In this document: positions 32,201 through 42,082 of the stretch, one piece after another
How positions within the stretch are numbered: position 1 is the stretch's first letter
How the letters are laid out: every line of letters starts with the position of its first letter
Assembly (NCBI RefSeq): GCF_032854445.1
Contig: NC_088305.1
Span: 19,701,717-19,765,716 of the forward strand
Direction: 5' to 3'
Source: Liolophura sinensis
Taxonomy: Eukaryota > Mollusca > Polyplacophora > Chitonida > Chitonidae
DNA: 64,000 nt
Made by a program: the position numbers and the translations under genes
Notes under the pieces: model-generated
Database searches by the model: none
What the model was told of the DNA's origin: nothing
Seen by the model: the letters and a program-made list of their open reading frames with translations, nothing else

Positions 32201-32906
32201 AAATTCCTGTTCTGTATTTACTGCGGAAACCAAGGCAATTTTGTGCGCACTTCGGTCCATTCCAGAGCTAGGAGGTAGCAGATTTCTCATCTGCTCTGAC
32301 TCCCTTTCCTGCCTCCAGGCAATTCGGGCTAGTTCGCCTGTACATCCAGACATTCTGTCTATCAGGGTAATGTTTAAACGACTTAATGAAGATTTTATCA
32401 TTGTCTTTTGTTGGGTGCCCGGGCATATGGGTATCCCTGGGATTACTGCTGCAGATGAAGCTGCGAAGGCGGCTTTGCATTCCGTTACTACCCAAACTGA
32501 CGTTCCATATTTGGACTTACGTTCACTTATTTGCTCCTATATCAAGCGCTTGTTTCAGGCTCAATGGGATGACCAGACAACCAACAAATTGCATGATATT
32601 CGTCAGTTTGTTGGTCCAGCGCCTTCCCTTTAACGGCATTGTCTCCGCTCTTGCATTTTGAGGAGGTGTCGTATCGGTCACACACGTGCTACGCACGGGT
32701 ATTTGTTAAAAGGAGAAGATGCTCCTCATTGCTTTGCTTGTGATCAACGGTTCACAGTCAAGCACATATTGCTTGACTGTGGCGACTTTGCTCCTGTACG
32801 AGATTCCTTTTATCACGTAAGCTCTCTTTCAGAACTTTTCAATTCTGTAGAAAGTGATACTATTTTTGACTTTCTCTCTGCCATTGGTATGGCAGGAAAG
32901 CTGTAA
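29235..32906 (+). pseudogene. LINE copy A ORF2 (APE-RT-RNase H), broken
   Basis: ATG at 29235. Endonuclease signatures: QWNCRGL, QET, LLGDFNAH and SDH. Reverse transcriptase: motif A FFDLEKAYD, motif B VPQGSILS, catalytic FVDD (31227-31238), then FLGVIFD. RNase H: TDGS (about 32124), AETKA (about 32222), SDS and ADEAAK. C-terminal motif: CFACDQRFTVKHILLDC. Many single-base indels between about 29479 and 30555 break the endonuclease-to-RT linker when compared with copy C. In-frame stops occur at 32187-32189 (TGA) and 32631-32633 (TAA). From 30627 to 32186 the RT is open. Confidence 0.9.
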
Positions 32907-33070
32907 TTTTAAACTACCGTCTGTGTTTGTTATGTGACTTCTGGTGTCCTTTTTAACTGAACAGTAAATGAATTATCCGTAGTAGATCGACTACTTGACG
33001 TTTTATTGTCGCGATAAAACTGAAATATTGTTGAAAGCGACGTTAAAACTTTCACTCACTCACTCACTCG

Positions 33071-33137
33071 TAGGTAGGTAGGTAGGTAGGTATGTAGGTA
33101 GGTAGGTATGTAGGTAGGTAGGTATGTATGTATGTAT
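33071..33137. repeat. (TAGG)n/(TATG)n array at the LINE 3' boundary
   Basis: Tetranucleotide repeats resume directly after the LINE (TCAC)n tail and end in TATGTATGTATAGG before a SINE fragment. Confidence 0.9.
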
Positions 33138-33149
33138 AGGTTTTGGGGG

Positions 33150-33283
33150 GTCTGACAGCAACCCGCGCATGGTCATGGGTTTCCCCCGGGCTCTGCCCGG
33201 TTTCTTCCCACCATATTTCGTATAGGTGAAATATTCTTGAGTACGGCGTAAAACACCAATCAAATAAATAAATAAATATTCTT
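33150..33283 (+). mobile_element. SINE (family 1) 3' part
   Basis: Body from TCTGACAGCAACCCGCGCAT through GGGCTCTGCCCGGTTTC to GAGTACGGCGTAAAACACC and an AATAAATAAATA tail; GCTGGCCGCCGTC segment deleted. Confidence 0.85.
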
Positions 33284-34409
33284 TTGGGGTTCTACCTTTT
33301 TTAAAATTGATTTTAAAAAAGAAACCAAAGAGAATGTTATAAAATAGCAATTAAACCAAAAAACTCCTCAACCCTGAACAATTTTTTATCCTTCTTGATA
33401 AAACCACAGCAATCTGCTTCTACTTCAAGTGGAAAAGGCTATCTTAAGACATACATCTCTCCAAGAAAAATACTCTCGTTTCCTCATGCATGGTACATAC
33501 CTTTAAATCTCACAATTTTTTATACAAATCTCGCTTAGCACCATCTCTTGGAAACAGTTCTGATGTACATGGTTTATTTTGATAAAAGCTGGCAACATAG
33601 TCCTCACAACATAGTCTTGCGGATATTGTGTGATCAAGCCTTAAAGTTCTACTCCAGCGGGTGCCATTAACAATGAAAGCAGGATACATGCATTTCAGTG
33701 TGAGTAGATTAAAAAGTTGGTTTTGTCTTTGATTTTCATGTTGTTGTTTATTTGACTGCTTTGTGCCAGTTGGTGGGCTTTCCTCAAACCCGTTTGCCCT
33801 ATAGGTGATTTCCGTGTGCCGAAAACAGCGTGTCTTGAGATATATTTTTAACAGTTTTAGACTAACAGTTCGGAAAAGTGTTTATAAATACCCGTGACTG
33901 TACGTGACTTGCAGAACGTAAGATACAAATGTCTAAAAGTAAGCAGCATATATGGGCATGCAAGTTGTTGTTGTATTGTGCTGGTTTCATTAAATCGATA
34001 CAAGGCGTAGCCTTATTTCTTCATCTCATAATTCCTCCAGAAAAAAAACAGTTTTAATATGCTATGAATATCATTCCATACTTTTTATCTTTCCTTTGTT
34101 GGAGTTTAAAGGCAGAGAAGACTCTAACATGAAGCACATGTCAGGTGAAATATTGTCTGGGAAAACATTTCGATTTATTATTTTTTTTAATTTTTCATAT
34201 ATTGGGACTAACGATGTCACTTCAGGTTTTTGCCACTAGACACACACAGAGTGCTATATTTCATCACTTAAAATGTATCTACATTTAGAGCTATGAATGC
34301 ATTCACAAACTGACCTTGAAGCGAAATATTTCAAGCCAAAAACATTTCTGTGACGTCACTGATACCCAACACTGGGTCCCAACAGATCACCAAGGAATCC
34401 TATTATCGT
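33284..34409. other. Region without recognised genes
   Basis: AT-rich non-coding sequence; no supported coding or RNA gene. Confidence 0.5.
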
Positions 34410-34545
34410 ATAACCTGCGGATGATCGTGGGTTTCCGCCGGGCTCTGGCCGGTTTCCACCCACCATAATGCTGGCCGCCGTCGTACAAGTGAAATATTCT
34501 TGAGTACGGCGTAAAACACCAATCAAATATATAAATAAATGTTAT
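34410..34545 (+). mobile_element. SINE (family 1) 3' part
   Basis: ACCTGCGGATGATCGTGGG through GGCTCTGGCCGGTTTCC and ATGCTGGCCGCCGTCGTAC to GAGTACGGCGTAAAACACC and an AT-rich tail. Confidence 0.88.
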
Positions 34546-35200
34546 CATGTACACACGTTTCAATGCAATTGATCATTATTGATTTTTGATCATTTAATGC
34601 AATAATCAACAATTATGCATTATGTAATGATTATTATGAAGTGCTTTCAATGTTTACCTATCCTTAATAATGTTTTCTTGTGGCCCTTGGTAGTGACACT
34701 TGCCACAGTGATTGGGTGCAGTCTGCACTCAACCCAGTCGTCATCACTATCAGGGCTTGCCTCCCTCAGATGTGGTTTGGTCAAGGAATGGTCACTTTGA
34801 TGTCATTCTTATGCTGTCTATAAATTCATAATGTGTTGAAGGCTAGCTTCCGCGTTAGATTTAAATACCAACCATTTGTGTGGTCAACACTGGGAACGGC
34901 TTTGTCATCCCGGTCACGGTTTTTTTTAAAAAGAAATTCGGTTTAATAAAGGATTAGTAATTGTTTTTCATGGGGACACTGTTTTCGTCTTATTATTTTT
35001 CATTCTGATAGTTCTGGCCAGCTACATAATAGCTACGGCTACATACTATGTTTTAAATACATTTCAGTCGGTCACAAAAATTCTATAAAAATAAATAAAT
35101 AAAACTATTTTCCTGGACAGTGTTTAAGGCTCTTTCATCAGATAAATACATTATTACTTTCTTAAGTGATCAAGTTTCAATGAAATTGCACTCATACCAA
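34546..35200. other. Region without recognised genes
   Basis: AT-rich sequence, with a short internal inverted repeat of TTGATCATTATTGA type near 34569. No gene recognised. Confidence 0.5.
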
Positions 35201-35717
35201 CTGTATTCTCACAGTACTCACCAACAGTTCGAAACAAAAGTGAAAGTAAACAATAGTCCATAGCCCCAAGATGCTGACGAAACCGGCTGTATTCTCACAG
35301 TACTCACCAACGGTTCGAAACAAAAGTGAAAGTAAACAATAGTCCATAGCCCCAAGATGCTGAGGAAACCGACTGTATTCTCACAGCACTCACCAACAGT
35401 AACAAACAAAAGTGAAAGTAAACAGTAGTCCATAGCCCCAAGATGCTGAGGAAACCGACTGTATTCTCACAGCACTCACCAACAGTAACAAACAAAAGTG
35501 AAAGTAAACAGTAGTCCATAGCCCCAAGATGCTGAGGAAACCGACTGTATTCTCATAGTATTCAGAAAACAGTACGAAGCAAAAGTGAAAAGTAAACAAT
35601 ACCCCGCACCCCAAGAGATTGAGGAAACCGACCGTATTCTCACAGCACTCACCAACAGCACGAAACAAACGTAAAAAGTAAACAATAACCCACAGCCCCA
35701 AGAGACTGAGGAAACAG
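35201..35717. repeat. 86-bp tandem repeat, six copies
   Basis: Units begin at CTGTATTCTCACAGTACTCA: 35201, 35287, 35373, 35459, 35545 and 35632. Spacing is exactly 86 except for one 87. The first four to five copies are nearly identical and the last ones diverge. Since 86 is not a multiple of three, the overlapping open frames seen on the minus strand are artefacts of a stop-free repeat. Confidence 0.93.
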
Positions 35718-37384
35718 CTATAAATACGGACATTAACTACTGTTGATCTTAAACATTTAACCACGAAAAAAATGTATCGGCCACACGTGTCAAGTTTAAG
35801 ACATAAGGCCATACAGGTCCATCACATGTGGTAATTTAACAGGGTTGTTATTGGTATGACGTCACAGCCTGATCCAGATTCTGACTTCAAAGTATAGGAC
35901 ATAAGTGTTTCCTGACTCAGAGTTACCCAATTGACATGTTGAAGGAGTTTTTCTCCAAGCTTGGTGATCAGGTATTGTTTGGCTAGGTTGCAAACAACAT
36001 TTTTCTAGCGACCTTAAGTTTGGCGAAACATCCGTCATTGTTAATACTTTGAAGTGACGAATTCGAGTAGAGTTTCCATTACTTTTGGACATATTCTTGT
36101 TGTAACAAATTATGTACAGCATCTTTCCAGCTAAAACAACATTAGTACTCACTGACTGTAGCATGATTTTGCCATAAAACGTCCTTTGTACCAAGTTTAA
36201 GACACTAAATCATTTTGTTGTTGTTGTTGTTGTTGTTGTTGTTTCCCCGCGCACGATCGTCGTTCACGGTGAACTGCTGCTGGACGAGGTTGTCTACTTT
36301 ACGACGTCCTTTAGTGTTAAACTCATATTGAAGAGTTTCAAAAGGGGCATTAACTTGTATTTGCGAAAGTAAATAGTTTCACTCTACAGGCTCATCTCCC
36401 TTCTACCTACGAGTTATTGTTCATCTTTCCATTATTTAAAAAAATCTATTTACAGTTAGATTGTTGCGCCATGATATTAGATACGCATGTACATGAATAG
36501 TATTTCTATACACAGATGTTGTGTTATTAGCCAATCAGTGCCCTGAGTACCAGCCTTGGTACTCATGAATACTTATGAGCGTAGACTATAAATACTGGGC
36601 AAATTCCCACTTTTAGTCCCAAATGATCTCGGACCACCGTCGTGTTAACATCTAAATTTCCACCTAGTTAGCTTTCTAAGGCAGGTATTTTACATGTACA
36701 TAAGCAGTGTAAAGTGGTAGGTAGAAAAGTTGTCAGCACTGAAGTGGGATTTCAGCTTTAGAGCATACCTAGAGACAGTGGGACTGCTAGTTCCAAATTG
36801 TGACACAAGTGTTCCCACTGTGGGACTGACTTTGCCAGGCTGTGAGACTGATATTCCCAACCATGTAACTGGGATTTTCTGGACCAAAATTTTATAATTC
36901 CCAAGTATGTGCTGAAACATTTATACTGGGAGAAGTTGTCTATAAGTGCCCCTGAGCAATAGTGGGACTGGGATTCCAAGTTTCGGCACAGTGAGACGCC
37001 GAGTCCCAGAATTTGAAACTCGTTTTCCCAAGATATTACCGGACCATTTCTGGAACTGTTACTGCCAGAAAGGACCTGAAAGTATATAGATATATATATT
37101 AACATACTCCTGTCACTCTATTTTAATAAAACTGTTGCTGCTGTTTGTTGAACCTTGAAATCGGACTTTTCTTGGTTATTCGAAGTTCAGAGCTAACTAG
37201 TGGTTTTCCCGAAAACACTACGGAAAGACACGGACTGACCGAGCTGACACTCAAAAGAATCCATAGTAGCGAACGTCTCCAGGAGTATACAGGTATTGTT
37301 CCAGAGTTCGACACTGGCTGCTTCACGCTACCAGTATTGAGCTTTCCCCTGTAGTAAATGGTGTGACTTGGAACTGGGATATCT
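35718..37384. other. Region without recognised genes; (GTT)n and degenerate repeats
   Basis: Contains a (TTG)n tract at about 36214-36244 and a short palindrome GAGTACCA/TGGTACTC near 36545-36564 followed by TATAAATA near 36587. At about 36770-37020 there are loosely repeated GGGACTG...TTCCCA elements. No convincing gene; the TATA-like site has no associated reading frame. Confidence 0.5.
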
Positions 37385-37575
37385 GTTTCGCCACCCTCAA
37401 GTATATTTTAATTATACGACGGCAATCCGAAGGTTGGTCAGACCTTTCCACTTACGACCAGAGCTCAAGGCAACATTAGCTGGACTTTACCTCACAGCAA
37501 CCTCATTGGTGAGCGGCTCTTGGGTCATTGTGCCGCGCTGGCGTGCTAATACCGTCGACCACGGAGGCCCCTAAA
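37385..37575 (-). mobile_element. SINE (family 1) with head, internally deleted
   Basis: Diverged minus copy from TTATACGACGGCAATCC to CGACCACGGAGGCCCC. The related copy in the next unit (53420-53685) keeps the part deleted here. Confidence 0.8.
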
Positions 37576-37579
37576 ACTT

Positions 37580-39330
37580 ATATGCACATCGAGTACAAAA
37601 TCGTCACAAATCATACAATCAGAAAGAAATATCTACATACGTGTTTAGCCTAATTTTATATTCCTTCAATGTATTTTGTCCATTTTCTATCTTGAATGTC
37701 GGCTGGACTAGCATTTTGACTGGACAAGTCGTTTAAAGGAAAAAAGATAGTATGCTTATTAAGTGAGCCTCTAGGAGAAAGGCCTTTAAAACTGTTTGTA
37801 AAAGTCTATTTACTTTTTTGTAGATTTTTTGAGAATGTTCCAGTTTTAAGGTGGGCTTTATGAACCATATTGCAATTGACACAGTATACTGTCACCTCAA
37901 ATAGGCCAAAGATTTTTAGTTTTTTTAAGAATGCTACCTTTTACTCGTCTGCGAAAAGAGACATTTCAATATTAAAACGTGTGTTTAGAGTGAGCTGTTT
38001 TTTTAGCAACACCAGTTCTATGTAACATAGAAACCAAACATTTAAAAACTCTCTAAAAATTCAAAAAAAAAACAATAAATGACGGTATTTTTATGTACAG
38101 TTTTCAGTGGTCCGTCTCATTAACCATATTTCATTTCTTTTAAGCTTTCCTTCATTTTAATTATATTAGCTAAATACAACAATGAAAAAGTAAATAAATT
38201 ATCGAAATACAATACACATAAATTTACATAGCTCTATGAAAAATCCGATAAAAAGTTTCCTAAGTGTTGCTAACACCATACGATACGGTAAAAAGTTTTT
38301 GTATGCATCGTTATTTACAAACCATTATAGACCCAAAGAACACAAAGGCATACACACCATTATAACCCAAAGCATACATTGGCATACAAATTATTATAAA
38401 CTCAAAGCATACATAGGCACACACACCATTATCAACCCAAATCATACAAACCATTACCAACCCAAACCATACATAAACATACACACCATAATCAACCCAA
38501 AGCATGCATAAGCATACAAACCATTACCAACCCACAGCATATATAAGCATACAAACCATTACCAACCCAAAGCATACAAACCATTACCAACCCAAAGCAT
38601 GCATAAGCATACAAACCATTACCAACCCAAAGCATACAAACCATTACCAACCCACGGCATACAAACCATTATCAACCCAAACATGCATAACCATACAAAC
38701 GAACATACAAGGTCAAGGTAAGTCAGGCTTGATAACAATGTAAACGGCTAGTGAAGGTCCATTCTCAGCACAAATCTGCGGCTAATCGCGACAACTGTTC
38801 ATAAAACGTCGTTAATCCTTAATATCGTCACGGAAATCAAACTTTTTTCAATAATTATTAAACATGAACGCCATTTGCCTACGTTTATCGGCGAGAAAAT
38901 ATACGAAAAATGTATTTACAATGTGTTCGCCTAAAATAGGTAAAATGTCGGATGGTCACAACACTAGGTCTCCGTTGGAAGAAACCATGGTTTACTGTCT
39001 TGTGAGTTTCATGAGGTGCCGTGGTCGTTACAATCGGCACATAGTTTTGTGAAACAGGAAGAATACACTTCGTTTTTACGGCTTCGGTAACCTAATAGTG
39101 GAGAGACTAAAGATGAAACCCGGGTCGGGTCATATCAGAGACTTTGAACACTACTTGTTGCGGCAGCGCTTGGGGCTCAGCACTAAGAGTTTTGGGGTAG
39201 GAAGCAGGACTGGTTGGCGTGGTGTCGGTATATTGTGAATCGGTGGGGTGTTATGTTGACGGCATGGAGACGCCCTGTGACAAGAAGACACAGTGTATGT
39301 ACACACACATCTAATGACCCAACATCGTAA
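37580..39330. repeat. Duplicated spacer segment (pairs with 53690-55475)
   Basis: From AAATCGTCACAAATCATACA onward the sequence matches 53750-55475 at moderate divergence, including a minisatellite and the ACTAGGTCTCCGTTGGAAG region. No gene is recognised. The pairing shows that the repeated unit extends beyond the TLR and its immediate flanks. Confidence 0.85.
38322..38700. repeat. Minisatellite of CATACAAACCATTACCAACCC units
   Basis: About twelve degenerate copies of units of about 25 to 37 bp built from ACCATTAYCAACCCAAAG and CATACATAAGCATACA. A shorter form (three to four units) is at about 54595-54745 in the partner segment, so copy number changed after duplication. Confidence 0.85.
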
Positions 39331-40020
39331 CATTTAATAGCCACATACGAAAAAAACTGAAAGCCCTTGGCTATCAAAACTCGGTCATTCACAATGCCCT
39401 GAAAACTAATTCCCGATAAAACAAGGTATATCGGAAAATATCAGAAGAATTATCGCGCAACATTCTATAAAAACAACCTTAAAACCATATCAGAAACTGA
39501 GAACATCTCTTGTTCGACCTAAGGACAACGCCATCAAAGACAAAACAAGTGGTGTGGTGTATGAAATAAAATGTGGTGAAAACACTTGCAGGGATTCATA
39601 TATTGGTGAAACACAACAGCCACTAAGTAACCGTGTTAAACAACATCAAAAACCAGCATTCTGCTGTATTCCGACATATATGTAATGATACAGGTGTAAC
39701 TTATCACATACCTGGGACTCAGCGTTGAAAAAATGTTTAACTTGTGTAAATATACCTCTACATGGTAAAATTTGTTCACTCGTGTAAAACTGTATTATAC
39801 TCAAATTCTGTCACAATATACCAGCTCCACTTGTCTCATGGTTTAAAATTGTATAGACCCATTGTATACTTCAACCGTGAACGTGAACTGTGTTCATCAT
39901 GAAACTTGTACATACTGGTTTGTTCACTTTGTTTTTGTCTGTAACTTCAATATAAATAGGAATTCCTTTTGTTTAACACCTTACCCTGTTGAAGGCCATA
40001 TGTTGTCGCCGCAACGTCAG
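39330..40020 (+). mobile_element. Penelope-like retroelement 3' remnant with GIY-YIG domain
   Basis: An open stretch of about 39427-39684 reads GISENIRRII, then KLRTSLVRPKD, then TSGVVYEIKC and SYIGET. This is the linker plus GIY-YIG endonuclease signature found at the C-terminus of Penelope-like element proteins. Upstream, in another frame, HIRKKLKALGY fits the end of the reverse transcriptase. Frameshifts near 39415 and 39650 and absence of the RT core show it is a dead fragment. It sits at the junction between unit 1 and unit 2 and is absent from the partner segment that ends at 55475. Confidence 0.75.
39986..40020 (+). ncRNA. Possible degraded hammerhead ribozyme of the Penelope-like element
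   Basis: CTGTTGA, then AGGC...GCC, then GCAAC and GTC resembles the hammerhead core order CUGANGA - stem II - GAAA - GUC known from Penelope-like elements. Two invariant core bases differ (A to T in the first box, A to C in the second), so cleavage is unlikely. Stem I was not established. Confidence 0.3.
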
Positions 40021-40661
40021 TAAATAATATACATTGTCCAGAAGAACAGTTTTATAGTGCTATCTTTTATAGTATACCAACCTGGATGTCTGAAAATCTA
40101 CATTCCTATATGACAGTATTATGTTATACACACTTAGACAACTGATTTCCTGTTAAAAGTAATATATTAATTTGTTGAGTGTTTATACGCTGACATCCTG
40201 TTCAATGCACTGGAGATATCTTGTCCATATATACCATTAGGTAAATAACGGGGATAACATACTCAAACTAAGCAAACAACTTTATATACCGGTACTGACT
40301 TGAATTGCTTCGTCACGGGCTCCACTTCACAAAGCGTGTATATGTGCCTCTATGTGCTCTGATAGCTATGCTTGAGAGGGCAGTCCTCTTGTTACCATGA
40401 CAGTCACGTGTGGTTAACGGTGCCAGGAGTTTTTGTGAAACGGGTCTTTTGATAGACCTTGATGAGTGGTTTATCAATTTCACGCGATTAGTGCTTGAAT
40501 AACGTGAATGAGGATAAGTGTATCAAATTAAAGGCAGCTAAAATGTATTTAAAGACAAGACAAAAAATGAAAAAAACTTAGTTATTTCCAAAGCAGGATG
40601 GAAACACAATAATCAACTTTTATTCTGGGATTCTTACGAGGCAATGGGATTCGCCATGTTA

Positions 40662-40812
40662 TTATTTATTTGTTTGATTGGTGTTTTACGTTGTGGTCAA
40701 GAATATTTCACTTATACAACGGCGGCCAGCAGTATGGTCGGAGGAAACAGGGCGCAGCCCGAGGAAAACCCACAACCATCACAGATTGCTTGCAGACCGT
40801 CCCACGGAGGCG
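40662..40812 (-). mobile_element. SINE (family 1), 5'-truncated
   Basis: TTATTTATTTGTTTGATTGG, TTTTACGTTGTGGTCAAG and ATACAACGGCGGCCAGCAG; counterpart of 14118-14265. Confidence 0.85.
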
Positions 40813-41330
40813 CCAAGTTAGAGAAACCGGAAAAAACATGTCACCTCATTTGTACCCTAGGTATATAAGACATCTAAGGAAACAGCTGCCGTCTCAGGTT
40901 ATGGAAAATTTTTTTTTCAGTGAAATGCATGACTATTCTTCAAAATTAATCCTTTATTTTATGAAAATAAAAATATTCGTGAGATTAATTTATACCTAAA
41001 CGGAAAGAAAGTTTAAAAATGAAGTCAGTATCAGCAAACATATAATCTAAAATAAAAAAAACATGGACAGTAAAGCCAGAACAGCGACGTGTGTGTTGGT
41101 TGGCAAATGGTCTCCAGTATCCGCTGAAATCCGGCTTCATGTTCATGTAAAATGCTTAAACAGTAGCAAGGTAAAAAACCTCTCGTATACGATGTGGCTT
41201 AAGCCGAATTTGGCACTATTAAAGAGCTGTAATTAAAATGATTTCACCTTTTTTGTTTTAGGGTTTCTTTTTCTACTAAGTTAAATGTCCATCAAACGCT
41301 TTTATTGTGTGATGGGTTTAATGGACCATA

Positions 41331-41690
41331 CTGATAATGTGCGTTACCAGTGACGTCAATAACTTTTCTACATCTGATAATGTGCGTCACCACCAATGAC
41401 GTCATTTTAAAATGTCTATACCTGATAATGCACATTACTACCACTGACGTCATTAACTCTTTCTACACCTGAAAATGTGCGTCCCCATCACTGACGTCAT
41501 TTAACTCTTTCCACGCCTGATAATGCGCATCACCACCACTGACGTCACTAACTCTTCCCACACCTTTATGTTCAGTTCTGTATATAACTGTTGTGCACTT
41601 TACTTTCTTACTGTGTGCGTGTGCTCCAAAAATCAAACTCCGAGTCAATTAATACGTGTTTTAGGGCCTACAAATCTTGCTGTGACGTCA
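41331..41690. promoter_or_regulatory. Tandem array carrying six consensus CRE sites
   Basis: Five tandem units of 43-48 bp begin CTGATAATG-type at 41331, 41374, 41422, 41469 and 41517. Each holds a full TGACGTCA (41351, 41397, 41445, 41492, 41540). A sixth full site occurs at 41683-41690. The units have diverged elsewhere but the octamer is unchanged in all. The block is absent from unit A. Possible bZIP (CREB/ATF) enhancer; no target gene can be assigned. Confidence 0.55.
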
Positions 41691-41987
41691 CTGTGGACAT
41701 ACATTATCAACATGTACCATAAATCCTGTCATTAATCAAAACATTTTCCTGCATTCAAAGAAGACAAATCTAAAAAAAGTTCATGCATTCTCAGAAGCAC
41801 TTTAAATGCCTTCCACTGACTTTATGATAATATATTATGTACTGAATAAAAATATAAACGCACGAAAACAATTTTACATTGTTTTCTCTCAATATTAAAT
41901 AACACGTTAACTCAGCAATTATTGATAAGTATTTTACAATTACGGTAAGAATTCATCATCAATTATGTCTTCAATTTCAAGCTTGGG

Positions 41988-42082
41988 CAAGAATCCAGGA
42001 GCAATGGTACTCGGTATTGAGTGCTGTGAACATTGATTACCGACGACTCTGTTTTCACGCTGCCATAGCTCCTGGATTATTG
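41988..42082. repeat. Hairpin-forming inverted repeat, copy in unit B
   Basis: Counterpart of 14726-14820. The right arm CCATAGCTCCTGGATTATTG is intact; the left arm reads CAAGAATCCAGGAGCAATGG with four mismatches. Confidence 0.55.

Larger units (their letters stand above)
27123..33070 (+). mobile_element. Near full-length LINE with RNase H (I-superfamily-like), copy A
   Basis: A non-LTR retrotransposon of about 5.9 kb including an inserted SINE. Order: short 5' UTR, ORF1 with two CCHC knuckles, family-2 SINE, ORF2 with apurinic endonuclease, reverse transcriptase, RNase H and a C-terminal Cys/His motif, then a 3' end of ACTGAAATATTGTTGAAAG, GACGTTAAAAC and (TCAC)n. The combination APE-RT-RNase H places it in the I superfamily (I, Nimb, Loa, R1-type clades); the exact clade is unresolved. 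Both ORFs are broken, so this copy is dead. The nearly identical copy at 58937 shares the same SINE and neighbouring TLR, showing duplication of the locus and not separate retrotransposition. Confidence 0.92.

Noticed and set aside
35201..35717. CRISPR-like regular repeat spacing
   Set aside because: Repeats are contiguous with no unique spacers, and the genome is eukaryotic.
35218..35812. Hydrophobic minus-strand frames resembling a repeated membrane protein
   Set aside because: Generated by the 86-bp tandem repeat, whose period is not a multiple of three; no start, domain or splice support.
36540..36625. Promoter with TATAAATA and upstream palindrome
   Set aside because: No reading frame, exon or transcript evidence follows; AT-rich DNA makes such a match unremarkable.
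38864..39052. Small frame conserved between the two spacer copies (also 55091-55381)
   Set aside because: The frame length and ends differ between copies and conservation is explained by duplication; no recognised family.
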